Shown here: piece by piece, positions 5,273 through 6,936 of the stretch
Numbering within the stretch: position 1 is the stretch's first letter
Layout: every line of letters begins with the position of its first letter
NCBI GenBank assembly: GCA_945949035.1
Contig: CAMFDH010000069.1
Coordinates: forward strand, 1-6,936
From: an uncultured Actinomyces sp.
GTDB taxonomy: Bacteria; Actinomycetota; Actinomycetes; Actinomycetales; Actinomycetaceae
Reading direction: 5' to 3'
DNA: 6,936 nt
Notes under the pieces: generated by a model
Told to the model about the DNA's origin: nothing
Seen by the model: the letters and a program-made list of their open reading frames with translations, nothing else
Database searches by the model: none
Translations under genes and position numbers: made by a program

Positions 5273-6913
5273 CTAGACCTCCTCGGGGATCATCGAGATG
5301 GCGCCGCAGGGGCACTCTTCAGCACAGAGTCCGCAGCCCTTGCAGTAGTCGTACTTGAACTCGTATTCTCCGGGCTTCAACTTGGTGATCGCGTTGTCCG
5401 GGCAGACGCCGAAGCAGTTGTCGCAGCCGAAGCAGTTGCCGCAGGACATGCAGCGTCGGGCTTCAAAGACCGCAGACTCTTCGTCAAGACCGCTGACGAC
5501 CTCATCGAAGGTTGAAGAGCGTCGCGGCCCCTCAAGCTTGAGACGCACCGTCTTCGGGGCATCCGCGTAGTACCAGGTGTTCATACGTCCCAGGTCAGCA
5601 ACGGCGTGCTTCGAGGGCGGGTTGAACTCTCCGCCGCGCAGGTACGCATCGATGTAACGAGCGGCCTTCTTACCGTGACCGATGGCTACCGTCACGGTTC
5701 GTTCGGAAGGAACCATGTCTCCGCCTGCGAAAACACCCTTGAGTCCGGTCATCATCTGGTTGTTGACCTTGACGACGCCATCCTCGACCTCAATCTCATC
5801 AACATTCTCAATCAGACCGAGATCGGCTTCCTGGCCGAGTGCCATGATCAGCGAATCGGCGCCAAGCTCTTCCATTTCACCGGTGGGCTGGGGGAATCCG
5901 TTCTCATCAAGCTCCATCTTTTCGATGGTGATCTTGCCTCCATCAACGTGCTTGACGGTAGAGAGCCAGCGCATCATGATGCCCTCCTCCTCGGCCTCCG
6001 TGACCTCGGAGTCGTGGGCGGGCATCCTGTCCCGGGTACGACGGTAGAGGATCACGGCCTCTTCCGCACCGAGACGCTTGGCGGTACGAGCCGCGTCGAT
6101 TGCAGTGTTGCCGCCGCCGTAAACGACGACACGACGACCAAGCAGTGGCTTCTCACCGACCTCGGTATCAGCCAGCAGTGTCACGGCATCCATGATCTTG
6201 GCGGACTCACCTGCAGGAACGTGGGCGCGACGTCCGATGTGGGCGCCAACCGCGATGAACACTGCGTCGTAGTTCTTCGCGACCTCGCGGACGTCCTCAA
6301 CCTTCGAGTTGAACTCAAAGTGAACACCCATCTCACGGATTCGCTCAATCTCTGCGTCCAGGATCTCCCTTGGAAGGCGATACTTCGGAATACCGAAGCG
6401 CATCATGCCACCGGCCATCGGACCCGCATCGCGCACGGTTACGCGGTGGCCCAAGCGGCGCAGGTGGTAGGCGGCGGAAAGACCGGAGGGTCCGGCCCCA
6501 ACGACGAGGACGCGCTTACCCGTGGGGGGCGCGGTGACGGACACCTTCCACCCCTCCTCGATCGCCTTATCACCCAGGAATCGTTCGATGGAGTTGATTC
6601 CGACGGGTTCATCAACGAAGCCACGGTTACATACCGTCTGGCAGGGGTGGTAGCAGACGCGCCCCATCACTGCGGGCAGGGGGTTGTCCGCCATGATTTG
6701 GCGCCAGGCCCCCTCGTAGTCGCCCTCTTCAGCGCGGTAGAGCCACTGCTGGATGTTCTCACCGGCAGGACACCCCTGGTTGCAGGGGGGAAGGAGGTCG
6801 ACGTAGATCGGTCGTTCACTGCGCCACGAACCTGTTTCATTCAGCAGCGAGGAGCCGACCTCCAGGGTAATCGCAAACGGCTCTGTTGCCGGGCGGGGAT
6901 CAACTGTGGTCAT
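5273..6913 (-). CDS. Iron-sulfur FAD/NAD(P)-binding oxidoreductase, GltD/DsrL-like with C-terminal 2x[4Fe-4S] ferredoxin domain
   Basis: This 546-residue predicted cytoplasmic electron-transfer protein resembles the glutamate synthase small subunit but carries an added ferredoxin domain. The N-terminal helical domain (about 35-120) has cysteines C44, C48, C87, C91 and C95 (PPCNQGCPAG, then GRVCYHPCQTVCNR). The FAD site GAGPSG is at 139-144, the NAD(P)H site GGGNTA at 266-271, and the second FAD contact FAGGDM at 395-400. The C-terminal domain (about 484-546) has two CxxCxxCxxxCP motifs, C494/497/500/504 and C524/527/530/534, with extra cysteines C488, C491 and C536. Relatives with this layout (DsrL, PadH-type subunits) exchange electrons between NAD(P)H and ferredoxin or a 2-oxoacid oxidoreductase. 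True GltD lacks the C-terminal domain, and no large glutamate synthase subunit is visible. AGAGG at 6924-6928 lies 10 nt before the ATG. The P-loop gene follows in the same operon. The exact partner is inferred. Confidence 0.92.
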   Translation of the reverse strand: MTTVDPRPATEPFAITLEVGSSLLNETGSWRSERPIYVDLLPPCNQGCPAGENIQQWLYRAEEGDYEGAWRQIMADNPLPAVMGRVCYHPCQTVCNRGFVDEPVGINSIERFLGDKAIEEGWKVSVTAPPTGKRVLVVGAGPSGLSAAYHLRRLGHRVTVRDAGPMAGGMMRFGIPKYRLPREILDAEIERIREMGVHFEFNSKVEDVREVAKNYDAVFIAVGAHIGRRAHVPAGESAKIMDAVTLLADTEVGEKPLLGRRVVVYGGGNTAIDAARTAKRLGAEEAVILYRRTRDRMPAHDSEVTEAEEEGIMMRWLSTVKHVDGGKITIEKMELDENGFPQPTGEMEELGADSLIMALGQEADLGLIENVDEIEVEDGVVKVNNQMMTGLKGVFAGGDMVPSERTVTVAIGHGKKAARYIDAYLRGGEFNPPSKHAVADLGRMNTWYYADAPKTVRLKLEGPRRSSTFDEVVSGLDEESAVFEARRCMSCGNCFGCDNCFGVCPDNAITKLKPGEYEFKYDYCKGCGLCAEECPCGAISMIPEEV

Positions 6914-6923
6914 GGCTAGTTTT

Positions 6924-6928
6924 CCTCT
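6924..6928 (-). promoter_or_regulatory. Ribosome binding site for the flavoprotein gene
   Basis: On the minus strand AGAGG, followed by AAAA, lies 10 nt before the ATG at 6913. A TGA at 6934-6932 just upstream could be the stop of a preceding gene, but the window ends too soon to say. Confidence 0.65.
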
Positions 6929-6936
6929 GCTTCATT

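Noticed and set aside
5606..6919. A 437-codon open frame on the plus strand, opposite the flavoprotein gene
   Set aside because: It is a mirror of the codon bias of the real minus-strand gene. Its translation shows no recognisable domain, while the opposite strand encodes complete FAD, NAD(P) and ferredoxin motifs.
1..6936. A defence system, mobile element, CRISPR array or novel RNA
   Set aside because: No nuclease, transposase, integrase, phage gene, regular repeat array or tRNA-like structure was seen. Nearly every base is in a recognisable gene.

Overview
The window looks like chromosomal DNA of a high-G+C Gram-positive bacterium (Actinomycetota). G+C is roughly 60% by eye. Codon choice is actinobacterial, the ATPase is a fused DppD-DppF type, and one protein belongs to an actinobacterial P-loop family. 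An iron-sulfur flavoprotein usually found beside 2-oxoacid:ferredoxin oxidoreductases points to a facultative or anaerobic lineage, perhaps Actinomycetaceae. The family-level placement is inference. I see no mobile element, CRISPR array, tRNA or rRNA, and no broken gene.

Positions 1-3724 (+) hold the 3' part of a peptide-type ABC importer operon: a DppB/OppB permease cut by the window edge, a DppC/OppC permease, and one polypeptide carrying two ATPase domains (DppD-like then DppF-like). The genes overlap by 8 and 4 bp, so translation is probably coupled. The substrate-binding protein is not in the window and would be expected upstream. The operon ends at a long, almost fully paired hairpin (3746-3791).

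Positions 3845-4537 (+) encode a HAD-superfamily phosphatase with all four catalytic motifs. Its last 17 bp overlap, tail to tail, the end of the first leftward gene.

Positions 6913-4521 (-) hold a two-gene leftward unit with a 26-bp gap. The first gene encodes a GltD/DsrL-like NAD(P)- and FAD-binding oxidoreductase with an N-terminal cysteine cluster and a C-terminal two-cluster ferredoxin domain. The second encodes a tryptophan-rich P-loop ATPase of the uridine-kinase-like fold with no known function. The flavoprotein probably passes electrons between NAD(P)H and ferredoxin or a 2-oxoacid oxidoreductase whose genes would lie beyond the right edge.

The window is mostly ordinary housekeeping and transport DNA. 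The points most worth checking are the redox protein and its kinase-like neighbour, the acidic N-terminal tail of the fused ATPase, the near-identical repeat encoding its two P-loops, and the overlapping convergent gene ends.
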